From positions 1 to 64,000 of the forward strand of contig NZ_LGEL01000030.1 of the NCBI RefSeq assembly GCF_001636695.1: 64,000 bases of DNA, read 5' to 3'. Position numbers and translations under genes: made by a program. The notes beneath the pieces were generated by a model, which worked only from the letters and a program-made list of their open reading frames with translations, was not told the DNA's origin and made no database searches. Positions 17,884 through 28,200 of this stretch are shown in pieces (the stretch's first letter is position 1; each line of letters starts with the position of its first letter). Source of the DNA: Pedobacter panaciterrae (GTDB taxonomy: Bacteria > Bacteroidota > Bacteroidia > Sphingobacteriales > Sphingobacteriaceae).

Positions 17884-20733
17884 ATGGGTAATGTGCTCGA
17901 CCAAATTAGTAAAGACAATACCCGCTTTACTATTTTCGAAAACGATCAGGTATTAACGGCAGATCAATTGAATGATTTATTCAATTATCTTGACGTACAG
18001 AACAAGCTAACACGGACCAAGGCAATTGGCGTTGGGATTATCTATGGACTGGAAATAGGGGTAACAGATAACAAACATCTGGTAGTTTCAAAAGGTGCAG
18101 CAATTACCACAGATGGCGATCTTTTATATTTTGATTACGATCAGGAGTTTGATCAGTATGACGTTTTTGAAGACTTGAACGCCAAATACCCTTATTTCCT
18201 TAATGATAGCAATCAGCCCTTACCTATGTTCGAACTAAGAGATAGTAGGTTAGTAGGAGCCTTACCGGGCAAAGATTTGGCAACACTTGAGGCAACAACT
18301 GGTACAGCACTCAAAGATTACGCCGGCATCTTATACCTGGAAGATTACAACAATGACCCCGATTTATGTACAGGAACTGATTGTGACAACAAGGGCGTTA
18401 TCGCCGTAAAAGAATTAAAGATTTTACTTATCCATAAAAATAATATTGGTGCTTTACTTCAAAGTATGCCATCAATGAATAAGGATTATTTTTCAATTGA
18501 TGACCTTAATATTCCCAGGGTTATTGTGAATACTGATCTTGATACATATAATGAACTTAATGCATCATTTAATAACGCTTTAGTTGTAAAAGATGATATT
18601 GCAGCCAAACTCATTAAGGCTTACCAGGTTTGTAAACTTGTGGTTGAAGATGATTTTGAAGGAGGTGATCCTACAGAGAAGTGGAAAAGCTTACTGGATG
18701 AACAGTTTAAGCTTAGCAACTCATTTTATGGTCAATACTTGTATGATTATGCACGAGATATAAGTTATGCCTATAACGAGCTTAGAGAAAGCTTATTTTC
18801 AGATGATATGTTAACCTCACCTGATGTCGATTTATTTCCTAAACATGTTTTAATCGGTCTGGTTAGAGATGCAACCCTAAAAAATCCGATACCGGTAATC
18901 TTTCCTGACCTAAGAGTTCCGCCAAGCCGGGAACTGCCTGTATTAGAAAACCGACCAATAGCTGGATTTCCTGGTACTAATATTTTAAAAACAAGTAATA
19001 TTCGATTCAATTTTGGTTTAATGATCAAACGGTTCAATAGAATACACATCGATTTGGAATACCGCCATCATTTTTACGAATCTCCAATACTGAACAGCAC
19101 TAATGATTCAGATGAATTAACCCGCTTTAACTTTATGCGGATTCATTGCATGCTAAGCAGCTTTAAAGTTCCAGGGGCCGAAGATTTCCGTTCCGTAGAT
19201 ATAGGCCTTAAAGTAATACCCAGCCTTTTTGAAGATGCACCACTTGGCGAACGAAGTATACCGTTCTATTATAGTTATAATGCAAATTTCCCTATAAATC
19301 TATACTGGAACTTTAATGCAAACAACCGCAAAAAAGAGAATCAGATCCTCTCTTATAATTCAAATCAATACTCCAATTTAGGCGCTACAATTACACCCTT
19401 AAAATATAATATCCTTAAATATAATTTTTTCAGAGTAGAGGGGCATATAGGTTTTAAGCTTACTGATGTTGAGACTTCACTTAACAAAATCATTTTGGAT
19501 AATAACTTACCAATAAATATTATATCAGTTCAGGTCGAGAAGAAGTTAGAAACAATTCCTCCGAGACCATGGTTCTTTCCTCATTTATATATGTATGAAA
19601 AATCGATAAAAAGCACCTTTTTTGACCGAATGGATGATGCTGACTCGGTTAATGATGATCTTGTAAAAGTAACCGATGCAGCCACAACAATAATTCCGGC
19701 AACTGAGTTTAAAACAGCACGACAAAATGTGTACGACAATGCAGTAGATATTGGTGATGTAAGATTTGATTATGTGAAATATCGTTCTGCAGTATCAAAT
19801 ATCATTACTGCGGCTAGCAATGTTAAAGCGCAAACCAAGCAGTTTACCTTCTCAAATACCGCTATTCCACACGATTTTATACTTAATTCTGATATACTGA
19901 GAAAAACAGATGTCATTTCAAGCATCTATCAAAATACTATAATCAAAAAGAAAACCGGTTTAATGCTTGGAAACTTTATGAAAGAAAATCCAGGTTTGGA
20001 ACATGCAGGAGGGGTATTGAGAGGGGGAACATTTGTAATTGTTTATACAGCCGACGATAAGACAGTTGTAGCTGACTTTATGCTTCCTTATGCCAGTATA
20101 GATAAGGACATAGTGAACAATCCGCCAATATACACCCCATTACCTTTGCCACTGCCACCGGGAACGTCGATAATTCCAAGGTTTCCAATAGACCATGTTT
20201 TCGAGCTTATACCTAATTACACTAAAGATCTTAATATTAAGCTTATGCCTTATATCAAGGATATTGATTTAGATGACAAAATAAATGTAAGAGTAAATAA
20301 AGGCGTTGAAGAAGGTATTAAGGGCCTGAATATTAAACTCGATGGATTTGATAAACGTTTGAACGAAAACTCATCCTTATTTACCACAGTGCTCACGCCT
20401 TCAAAATTTACAATTCCCGGAAAGGATTTAGGAATAACAGCTGATCTCAATGCCCTTAGAGCCTCTCAGGACAAAATGCAGAGCCTTCAGGCCGGAACTC
20501 CGGAAAGAATTGCTGCCGAAAAAGATTATATTAAAAATGCCAGTGTAATAACGGAAAAACTTGGAAACACTGCTATAACCAGCGATATAACAAATGCCAC
20601 AAACGTAAATGCTGCTTTAGCTGAAGTGCAGGGCGGCATGAGTTTGATTAAAGACGAGGGTATAAAGAGAGATGTAGCAGCTACTGTAGAGAAAGCAAAT
20701 ATTATTACCAGAAGTTTCAAACTTAATCGTTAA
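17884..20733 (+). CDS. large unknown eCIS protein, possible fibre or baseplate periphery
   Basis: A 949-aa protein of unknown family. The N-terminal 80 residues (FENDQVLTADQLNDLFNYLDVQNKLTRTKAIGVGIIYGLEIG) look like a fibre-type attachment module, followed by KGAAITTDGDLL; similar repeats start many tail-fibre proteins. Later segments are beta-rich with no motif I know, and the last 200 residues contain coiled-coil-prone helices (NALRASQDKMQSLQAGTPERIAAEKDYIKNA). No signal peptide or membrane segment is seen. It lies between the Afp12-like gene (6 nt) and the tape-measure gene (2 nt), where Afp13 fibres are located in Afp. A receptor-binding or cage function is an inference from place and size. 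Confidence 0.6.
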   Translation: MGNVLDQISKDNTRFTIFENDQVLTADQLNDLFNYLDVQNKLTRTKAIGVGIIYGLEIGVTDNKHLVVSKGAAITTDGDLLYFDYDQEFDQYDVFEDLNAKYPYFLNDSNQPLPMFELRDSRLVGALPGKDLATLEATTGTALKDYAGILYLEDYNNDPDLCTGTDCDNKGVIAVKELKILLIHKNNIGALLQSMPSMNKDYFSIDDLNIPRVIVNTDLDTYNELNASFNNALVVKDDIAAKLIKAYQVCKLVVEDDFEGGDPTEKWKSLLDEQFKLSNSFYGQYLYDYARDISYAYNELRESLFSDDMLTSPDVDLFPKHVLIGLVRDATLKNPIPVIFPDLRVPPSRELPVLENRPIAGFPGTNILKTSNIRFNFGLMIKRFNRIHIDLEYRHHFYESPILNSTNDSDELTRFNFMRIHCMLSSFKVPGAEDFRSVDIGLKVIPSLFEDAPLGERSIPFYYSYNANFPINLYWNFNANNRKKENQILSYNSNQYSNLGATITPLKYNILKYNFFRVEGHIGFKLTDVETSLNKIILDNNLPINIISVQVEKKLETIPPRPWFFPHLYMYEKSIKSTFFDRMDDADSVNDDLVKVTDAATTIIPATEFKTARQNVYDNAVDIGDVRFDYVKYRSAVSNIITAASNVKAQTKQFTFSNTAIPHDFILNSDILRKTDVISSIYQNTIIKKKTGLMLGNFMKENPGLEHAGGVLRGGTFVIVYTADDKTVVADFMLPYASIDKDIVNNPPIYTPLPLPLPPGTSIIPRFPIDHVFELIPNYTKDLNIKLMPYIKDIDLDDKINVRVNKGVEEGIKGLNIKLDGFDKRLNENSSLFTTVLTPSKFTIPGKDLGITADLNALRASQDKMQSLQAGTPERIAAEKDYIKNASVITEKLGNTAITSDITNATNVNAALAEVQGGMSLIKDEGIKRDVAATVEKANIITRSFKLNR

Positions 20734-20735
20734 AT

Positions 20736-22172
20736 GTGAATGGTAATGTAATCATCCGAATGCAAAAAATCAGGCTACATGCCGATAATGAAAAACTTGC
20801 GTTTGATTGCAAACAATATTTGAACGAAATAATAAGTAACAAACTTCCTGAAGTTTATGAGCGGATTTTTTATCAAAATATACATCAGGATAGTTATGTT
20901 AACATTAACTCAATTCAGATTGATCTGGGAAATTTACAGATAAGCGACTTCAAAAGCAGATTTATTCAAATTGTAGAAGATAAGATCGTTAGCGAGCTTA
21001 AAAAGCAGTTTGAGGAAAACCCAAACAATAGGATATCTTCTGTTGACGACATTGTTAATTTTTCATCTGTTACATCAGCTTCCTCGCTAGCCTTAATTTA
21101 CTTTCTTGAAAATGGTATCTTTCCCTGGTGGTATGAAAAACAACTTAGAAAATCGCCAGCTGAAATTCTTGAATCACTTGATAGGGAAGGACAAAAAGAA
21201 TTTTTTCTTAAGCTGTCCACTAAAATCAAATCACTATCCATTCATGAAGCAGAAAAAACAATTAGACGATTTATCGATGATAAATCGAGTACCGATCTTG
21301 AGCTCTATATCAACCATCTAATAAACCTGCACTTCAACAGTTCCATTAAAATAAACATCAATGCACTTCTGGCAGAGAAGAGTCAGCTAATAAAGCTTTT
21401 CAAGATTCCGACAAAGATATTCTTAAAGCAACTGTTCAGTTTTACAATACTAAATGTTGATGAAACAGATCTCATCAAAAATTTCCTGATCATTTTAAAA
21501 AAATCCTTTCCTGCTTCGTCTGAAGAATTTAAAAATAGGGAAAAAGAGATAGAATGGTTCAATTTAAAAGAACATATTTACGAGGATTTGATAAAAGCTA
21601 ATGAAATAAATTTAGCAGATGTACCGGAGAAAGAAAATCAACAAAAAACTGTTGATAAACATCAACCTAAAGAGAGTATATATATAGAAAATTCGGGCCT
21701 AATCCTGCTACATCCCTTCCTTACGGCTTATTTTAAGGATTTAAAAATAATTGATAATCAGAATCGCTTTATTTCTCCCGTTGCAAGGCTGCGCGCAACA
21801 GTTTTACTCTGTCATCTTCAATCCGGCAGCGAAAAATATAATGAGTGGGAAATGCCATTGAACAAAATTCTTTGTGGTCTTCAGCATAACGATTTAATTC
21901 CAAAAGGTATCAGATTAACGAAAAAAGAAAAAGAAGAATCTAAATTACTGCTCCAAACAGTTGTAAGTTATTGGGATGCACTAAAAGGATCAAGTGTTGA
22001 AGCTTTGCAAAACACATTTTTTATGCGGGAAGGCAAAATAACTCAAAAAGATAATTCATGGTTGATACAGGTCGAACGTACCGGTGTCGATATTCTACTC
22101 GATCGTTTACCCTGGAGCATTGGCACTATTAAACTTCCCTGGTTAAAAGAAATCATACATACAGAATGGTAA
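20736..22172 (+). CDS. contractile injection system tape-measure protein (Afp14-like)
   Basis: A 478-aa CIS_TMP family protein. The GTG at 20736 is used because it restores the family N-terminus (VIIRMQKIRLHADN) and sits 2 nt after the preceding stop. The ATG at 20734 is directly followed by a stop in its own frame, and the next in-frame ATG is at 20760. Diagnostic parts are VNINSIQIDLGNL at about 53-65 and, near the C-terminus, IENSGLILLHPFL and SPVARLRATVLLCHLQSG. In Afp, Afp14 controls particle length. The gene overlaps the AAA+ gene by 7 nt, as expected for a conserved tape-measure/ATPase pair. Confidence 0.88.
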   Translation: MNGNVIIRMQKIRLHADNEKLAFDCKQYLNEIISNKLPEVYERIFYQNIHQDSYVNINSIQIDLGNLQISDFKSRFIQIVEDKIVSELKKQFEENPNNRISSVDDIVNFSSVTSASSLALIYFLENGIFPWWYEKQLRKSPAEILESLDREGQKEFFLKLSTKIKSLSIHEAEKTIRRFIDDKSSTDLELYINHLINLHFNSSIKININALLAEKSQLIKLFKIPTKIFLKQLFSFTILNVDETDLIKNFLIILKKSFPASSEEFKNREKEIEWFNLKEHIYEDLIKANEINLADVPEKENQQKTVDKHQPKESIYIENSGLILLHPFLTAYFKDLKIIDNQNRFISPVARLRATVLLCHLQSGSEKYNEWEMPLNKILCGLQHNDLIPKGIRLTKKEKEESKLLLQTVVSYWDALKGSSVEALQNTFFMREGKITQKDNSWLIQVERTGVDILLDRLPWSIGTIKLPWLKEIIHTEW

Positions 22173-23539
22173 TAAACGAACAGCCTATCAAAAAGGATGC
22201 ATATCACTTAAATGCACTGGACCTGCTAGATGAAATTAACTGGTTTGAAAGAGTACTTCAAACAAGATTAAAGTTACATTTTGGAGAAGACTGCGAATAT
22301 GAATCAATTTACGATGTAGAACCACCAAAATCTGATCGGATAGAATCTGTTTTCTCTGAATTTATTCAATTCTATCAACTTTCCTTTTCTGAACGATTAA
22401 TTCTAGTTTTAGCATTGCTGCCACATATTGCTCCGCAATTACTTGATATCTTTTTTATCAAGACGAAATTAAAAGATCGCGGTGTAACAGAATACGGAGG
22501 CCTAAGAGGGGCTTTTCACTGCGGTTTTCTGCCAACTGGCGAAACTGCTTCTTTTTTACTGGCTGGTAGCGATTTAAGTAAACGTTTTAAAGTACAACAG
22601 TTTTTTGATGCCGACCATCTGTTTAAAATACATAATATTTTATGGCTTGGATCATCTCCGTCAAACGAGCCTATATTAAGTGGGCAATTGCTAATTAATG
22701 ATGAATATATAGACCTCTTTACTGGAGGAAAATTACGTAAGCCATCATTTAGCATGGAGTTCCCGGCCAAAAGAATAAATACACCCCTTGATTGGGAAGA
22801 TTTGGTGTTAGACAGGCACACCATGCAACAGTTAAATGAGATTAAAATTTGGCTGGAATATGGTCCAATGCTTATGAATGAATGGGGGATGAAAAAAATG
22901 CTGAAACCTGGTTATAAAGCGTTATTTCATGGTCCGCCAGGAACAGGAAAAACATTGACAGCCGGACTTTTTGGTAAACTGGCTGGTGTAGATGTATATA
23001 GGGTAGATCTGTCTATGGTGATCTCAAAGTACATCGGAGAAACAGAAAAAAATCTGGAAAAAGTATTCGCAAAAGCTGAACATAAAAACTGGATCCTATT
23101 TTTTGATGAGGCGGATTCGCTGTTTGGGAAAAGAACATCAATTTCAGATGCACATGATAAGTATGCAAATCAAGAAATTGCCTATCTACTGCAGCGCCTC
23201 GAAGATTACAACGGATTGGTAATTTTAAGTTCTAATATGCGTAATAATGTTGATGAGGCCTTCGGTAGACGATTACAGTCTATTATCCATTTCCCCGTGC
23301 CTAAAAGTAATGAGCGATCTATATTATGGCGGCAAACGTTTAGTGATAAAGTACAGCTCGAAGAAGATTTGGATATTGATACCATTGCAGAAAAATATGA
23401 ACTGGCCGGTGGCTCGATAATAAATGTTGTTCAATACGCCTCTCTAATGGCGCTTCACCGTAAAGAAAATATTATCCGGGGAAAAGACATCTTAGAGGGT
23501 ATAAAAAAAGAATTCAGAAAAGAAGGAAAAACTGTTTAA
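22166..23539 (+). CDS. eCIS AAA+ ATPase (Afp15-like)
   Basis: A 457-aa AAA+ protein. Walker A GPPGTGKT is at residues 256-263, Walker B ILFFDEAD around 310-317, and a sensor-1 Asn lies in VILSSNMRNN followed by the arginine-finger stretch DEAFGRRLQ. The N-terminal 230 residues are family-specific and lack known catalytic motifs. Afp15/Pvc15 ATPases are in nearly every eCIS cluster and are thought to help cargo loading or assembly; they are soluble and not part of the mature particle. It is the last machinery gene before two cargo genes, which supports a loading role, although that is inference. Confidence 0.92.
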   Translation: MVINEQPIKKDAYHLNALDLLDEINWFERVLQTRLKLHFGEDCEYESIYDVEPPKSDRIESVFSEFIQFYQLSFSERLILVLALLPHIAPQLLDIFFIKTKLKDRGVTEYGGLRGAFHCGFLPTGETASFLLAGSDLSKRFKVQQFFDADHLFKIHNILWLGSSPSNEPILSGQLLINDEYIDLFTGGKLRKPSFSMEFPAKRINTPLDWEDLVLDRHTMQQLNEIKIWLEYGPMLMNEWGMKKMLKPGYKALFHGPPGTGKTLTAGLFGKLAGVDVYRVDLSMVISKYIGETEKNLEKVFAKAEHKNWILFFDEADSLFGKRTSISDAHDKYANQEIAYLLQRLEDYNGLVILSSNMRNNVDEAFGRRLQSIIHFPVPKSNERSILWRQTFSDKVQLEEDLDIDTIAEKYELAGGSIINVVQYASLMALHRKENIIRGKDILEGIKKEFRKEGKTV

Positions 23540-23562
23540 AGCTAGGTTTAAGATATTAAGCC

Positions 23563-25251
23563 ATGAAAAAAGCCAACATTTCAGATCCTGTTGCAACACC
23601 AGCCGTAGCGGCTCGACAAGAAGAAATACATCAAAACAGTACTACTGGTGATAGAACTGGTATCAATATTTTTTTTCAGGCAAAGTTAACTGTAGGCTCA
23701 CCTAATGATTCTTTGGAACATGAGGCCGACGCAGTAGCTGATCAGGTAATGCGTATGCCCAAAAGCTCATTCATTCAAAAAAAATGTACACATTGTGAGG
23801 AAGAAGATAAAGCACAGCGAAAACCATTAATTTCAGCAACAACTACGGCTATCCAGGCAAAAGGCCAAAATACTTCAACAGCAAGCGATCATGTTTCGGA
23901 GGCTATAAAATCCTCACAAGGAAGCGGAAGTAAAATGGATCCAGAAACAAATAGTTTCATGAACAACCGCTTTGGCAGCGATTTTAGCGACGTTAACATC
24001 CATACTGATGATCAATCAGTACAATTGAGCAATAACCTTAGCGCTAAAGCCTTTACCGTTGGAAACGACATCTATTTTAATCAGGGAGAATATCGCCCAC
24101 AATCTAACGAAGGAAAACATTTACTTGCCCATGAGTTGACACATACCATACAACAAAATGGGAATAGCATTCAACGTTCTCCCATGCCGGCAGAGGATAC
24201 TGTACAAAATCTAGAATCGTACGACGCTGCAACCCGGCAGAATATCCATTACGAAAATGGTTTCAATCTCCAAGCTAAAATCTCTAAGTTTTTTCAAAAA
24301 GGTATTGTTAGAGATGTTCGTTCGGGATACAATGTCACCTATGTTGTACAAGGTTTTGATCCGACGGAAGCATGGGTAGAAAGTGCAATGAAAGCATTGA
24401 TACTTTATAATTTCAACTTAGACAGTGGAGCAACCGATGCTGCACTCACTAATATAACCACAGTACAACATTTAGATCTGAGCTCAGAAACGAATCCGGC
24501 AGACACCAAGATAATAGGGCCAAAGGCAATAGTCCGTTTTACATCAACTGAATTTGATACCAGCGGAAAGGGAGCAAAAAAAATGAAAAACGTTCAGTTA
24601 GCTATAGAAAAACTAAGCAATTTTACTGCAAGCACTAACATAGAAACTCCAGCTCAAAAACGACAGAGATATGAAACAATATACCAGATAACAAATGCAG
24701 TTCCGGTAAGAAATGATCCATTGGGCGACCCGCCAGAAACCATGAGCGATGCAAAATTTGATCAGGTATTAGAAGCTTTAGATATAGTGTCAACAGGTAT
24801 TTTAAGTCAGGCAAAGGGTATACCCATCCATTTAGGGCAAAGCCAAAAAGGACCAAAAAATGAATCAGCAGAATACAGCCAGATCCGTCCCAAAGGCAGT
24901 ACAGACTGGAAGAGGCGAATTACAGTATATGGTGATTTTTTTAGTGCTACACTGCCACAAAAAGCATTTCTAATAGCTCATGAATTTGGCCATGCACTGG
25001 ATTTTAGACCAAATGAAGGTACTGGCGGAAAGGGAGGCGAAGTATTAAGCGCTGATAAAGCTAAAGGAGCTTTCAGAGAAGCATTAGGAAAAGATGGTGG
25101 CCTGGGCAAAGGGATCAGTGACTATGCTAAAACAAAAACAGAAGAAAGTGAATATTTTGCTGAGGCATTTTCTTTATACATTAATCAGCCGGCTACTTTA
25201 AAAGCAATTCGTCCTAATATCTACGCTTACTTCCTGGCTAAGTATCCATAA
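23563..25251 (+). CDS. eCIS cargo/effector: DUF4157 leader plus C-terminal HExxH metallopeptidase
   Basis: A 562-aa protein. Residues 1-100 are a leader with EHEADAVADQVMRMP and a CTHCEEE motif (C75, C78). Residues 105-200 are the DUF4157/eCIS_core domain, ending with LLAHELTHTIQQ (HELTH at 190-194). The C-terminal part has a second zinc-protease site, LIAHEFGHALD (HEFGH 473-477), with a downstream EYFAEAF (about 530-536) that supplies the third ligand, as in gluzincins such as the anthrax lethal-factor-like group. No signal peptide is present, consistent with loading into a particle rather than Sec export. Its 200-residue leader aligns without gaps to the next gene. No immunity gene separates it from the next effector. 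Target unknown. Confidence 0.82.
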   Translation: MKKANISDPVATPAVAARQEEIHQNSTTGDRTGINIFFQAKLTVGSPNDSLEHEADAVADQVMRMPKSSFIQKKCTHCEEEDKAQRKPLISATTTAIQAKGQNTSTASDHVSEAIKSSQGSGSKMDPETNSFMNNRFGSDFSDVNIHTDDQSVQLSNNLSAKAFTVGNDIYFNQGEYRPQSNEGKHLLAHELTHTIQQNGNSIQRSPMPAEDTVQNLESYDAATRQNIHYENGFNLQAKISKFFQKGIVRDVRSGYNVTYVVQGFDPTEAWVESAMKALILYNFNLDSGATDAALTNITTVQHLDLSSETNPADTKIIGPKAIVRFTSTEFDTSGKGAKKMKNVQLAIEKLSNFTASTNIETPAQKRQRYETIYQITNAVPVRNDPLGDPPETMSDAKFDQVLEALDIVSTGILSQAKGIPIHLGQSQKGPKNESAEYSQIRPKGSTDWKRRITVYGDFFSATLPQKAFLIAHEFGHALDFRPNEGTGGKGGEVLSADKAKGAFREALGKDGGLGKGISDYAKTKTEESEYFAEAFSLYINQPATLKAIRPNIYAYFLAKYP

Positions 25252-25278
25252 CTCTTTATTTCAACAATTTAAAATACA

Positions 25279-28200
25279 GTGAAACAAGATTCTGTTTCAG
25301 AACCCATCGTTGCGCCTGCTGCATCAGCCAGCCAGGAGAGTTTGCAGCAAAATGAAGTGTTACAAGCCGATGGCGAAGCCTTGTTCTTTTTGCAGACAAA
25401 ATTGAATGTGGGTTCTCCTGACGATCCATTTGAAAAAGAAGCTGATGTTGTTGCTGATAAAGTGATGCGTTCAAGCGACGGTAATTTTGTTCAACTTAAA
25501 TGTGCTGCTTGCGAGGAAGAAGAAACAATTCATAAAAAACCATTACCTACCAATATTACTCCCTTTGTTCAAACTAAAAGCAATGGAGATTCTTCAGTTA
25601 GTGATCAGCTAAGCTCATCAATAGAAAATAGCAGGGGTAATGGTATTTCTCTGGATAATCAGACCAAATCCTTCATGGAAGACAGAATTGGTGCAGATTT
25701 TGGTTCTGTAAAAATACATTCAGGACAAGAATCGATACAAATGACCAGGGCGCTTAATGCCCAGGCTTTTACCACAGGAAAGGATATTTATTTTAACGAA
25801 GGAAAATACAGTCCGGAAACAGATGATGGTAAACGACTACTTGCACATGAACTTACACATGTATTACAGCAAACTGCTCCGGTTGCAGACAAAGCTGTAC
25901 AGAAAAAACAAAATCTAACCATTGAACCAGTTGCCACACCAGCCAAAACAGTAGAGAGCGAACCCCAAAAAGAAAAACCAGATAAAAAGGATGTTTCAGG
26001 AACAGCCAATAACCAAGGTTTTCAAAGTCTGCCCCCTGAAGAGCCTTCAAAAAATGGATTTCCAACTAGTAAGGCTCCAGCATCATCTTCTAAAGCGACA
26101 GAAAAACAAGCGGCTTTACCAATAGGAAAAGATACCTCAAAAACTGCCGGCAATAAAGCTGTTGCAGTAGTAGCTGTAATAAAAGATAAACCAACTGTAA
26201 CTGCGACAGATAATCCTGGTGACATGTTGGTGGTTTTACAATCAACACCAGCTACTCAATTGCCACAAACATTAAACCAGGCAAAAGGCATTTCCTCTCA
26301 AAGCATGCAGATGCAACATGACCAGGCTTTAAAACTTGTACCTGCCGTTGATGAAAGTACAGGCAGTGCTTATGGAGAAAACAATGGAGGAAAAGTAAAA
26401 CATATTGCCCAAAAAGCGAGTGCAACCATCAAAAATAAATTTGAAGGCAAAGGCGATTGGCAACCCCTGGTTGTAGCAGAGGTTGCTATTCCCCCTCAGG
26501 CAAAATTTGTTCCTTCGGGGCTTTCATCACGATTTGGAAATAGCGAAGGATCTGAAAACATAACAGGAGCAGCTCAAAATGAATTGGGTAACATTAATCT
26601 GGATACGAGCAATTTACCTGAAGAATTGGGCACTGCACCTGAACTTACGTTAACAGGCGAAGCCAGCATACACAATATATCAGAAGAACAGGAAGAACAA
26701 ACATCAGATCTTCTAATCGCAAAAAACAATGCTCAAAAAGAAATTCTGAATGATTTTGGTGAAAATAACGTAATTCAAAAACCTGGAAAGGAGAAAATAA
26801 AAAGCAAACATCGATTCAAAAAAACACAAGGCATAAATTCTACAGCAGTAAGTACTGGCTCAAATCTATCACCAGAGTTAGCAGCAAGGCTAGATGCATC
26901 ACTTGCAGGTCAGGCTTCACTAAAAATTGGAGAGCAGTCGCAGAAATATCAACAGGACGAAGCAGCCTATCAGCAAAAATTGATCGTTGAAAAACAAAAA
27001 ACTGACGAACAGATTAATGATGAAACGATTAAATCCAAAACATCACAGAACAAAGCCCAGCAAACCGCACAGAAACAGGTTGCAGAATCAAGATTAGATT
27101 GGCAAAAACAGCTTGATGCTACAGAAACGGACTTCAAAACAAAAGCGACCAGTAGTGCCTTAGAGCATGTCGGAAAAATTGATAAAGAAACAGAGAAAGG
27201 CAATTCTGAAGCAAAAAAACATTACGATGATGCCAATAAGCAGGCTACAGAAAAAACTGCGGCAGCAAAACAAGAGGCCGAAGACAAAAAGAAAAAAGCA
27301 GAAGAAGATAGTGGAGGTTTCTTTGGTTGGCTGGCTGATGCTGCCTCGGCACTTATAGACGGTTTAAAAAAAGCTGTCAACTTTATTTTTGATAAGCTTA
27401 GAGCTGCACTTAAATGGGTTTTTGAACAGGCTAAAAAGCTTGCTATGGTTGCATTAGAGCTGGCTCGTAAGGCTGTTGTCGGTTTAATAAAAGGCTTTGG
27501 TGTTATTTTAAAAGGTCTTGTTGACATTGCTTTTGCCGCTTTCCCTACCATACGCGATGCCATTAACGCTAAAATTGATTCTGCTGTAAATACTGCAGTA
27601 GAAGCAACAAATAAAGCTTTTGATTTATTTAAACAGGTAGTCGCAGCCATAATAGATGCGTATGCTGAAATTGTTGATACCGCCCTGGCTATTATACAGA
27701 AAACACTTACTATCGCACTTTCTGTAATTGAAGTTATTGTTGTCGGTTTCCTAAAGGTAATGGCATTCCTTAATGATATTGAAAAACAGTATAAGACATT
27801 TAAAATAATGATCGATGGATTTATGCTTATCTGGGATCATCCTGAAATATTAGAAGAGAAAGCAAAAGAATTCCTGGAACCTTACATTCAAGATATACCC
27901 GGTAGTACCGAAAGTGAAGTTAAAAAAGCTTTGGCATTATTTGGTTTGGCAACAGCCAAACATATTACCGGGATAATGAAATACCTTACCCCAAACATCA
28001 ATCATTTAATAGCCAAGTGGTGGGAAGAGGCCAAAAAGATGATATGGTTCTTAATTAACCCATTTGCAGACGAAAGTCCATTATATACTGATGCCCCTAA
28101 ACTTTGGAAATTAATTCCTCAGATGTGGAATGACCTATGGGATGGTGAATACAGCAAAGTGATTGATGGTGGGCTTGAATGGATGCAGGCATTAAATATG

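Noticed and set aside
27222-27650. 142-aa minus-strand frame inside the toxin gene
   Set aside because: The Ala/Ser/Leu-rich composition is the antisense of the Ala/Lys-rich helical toxin region; no start context or motif.
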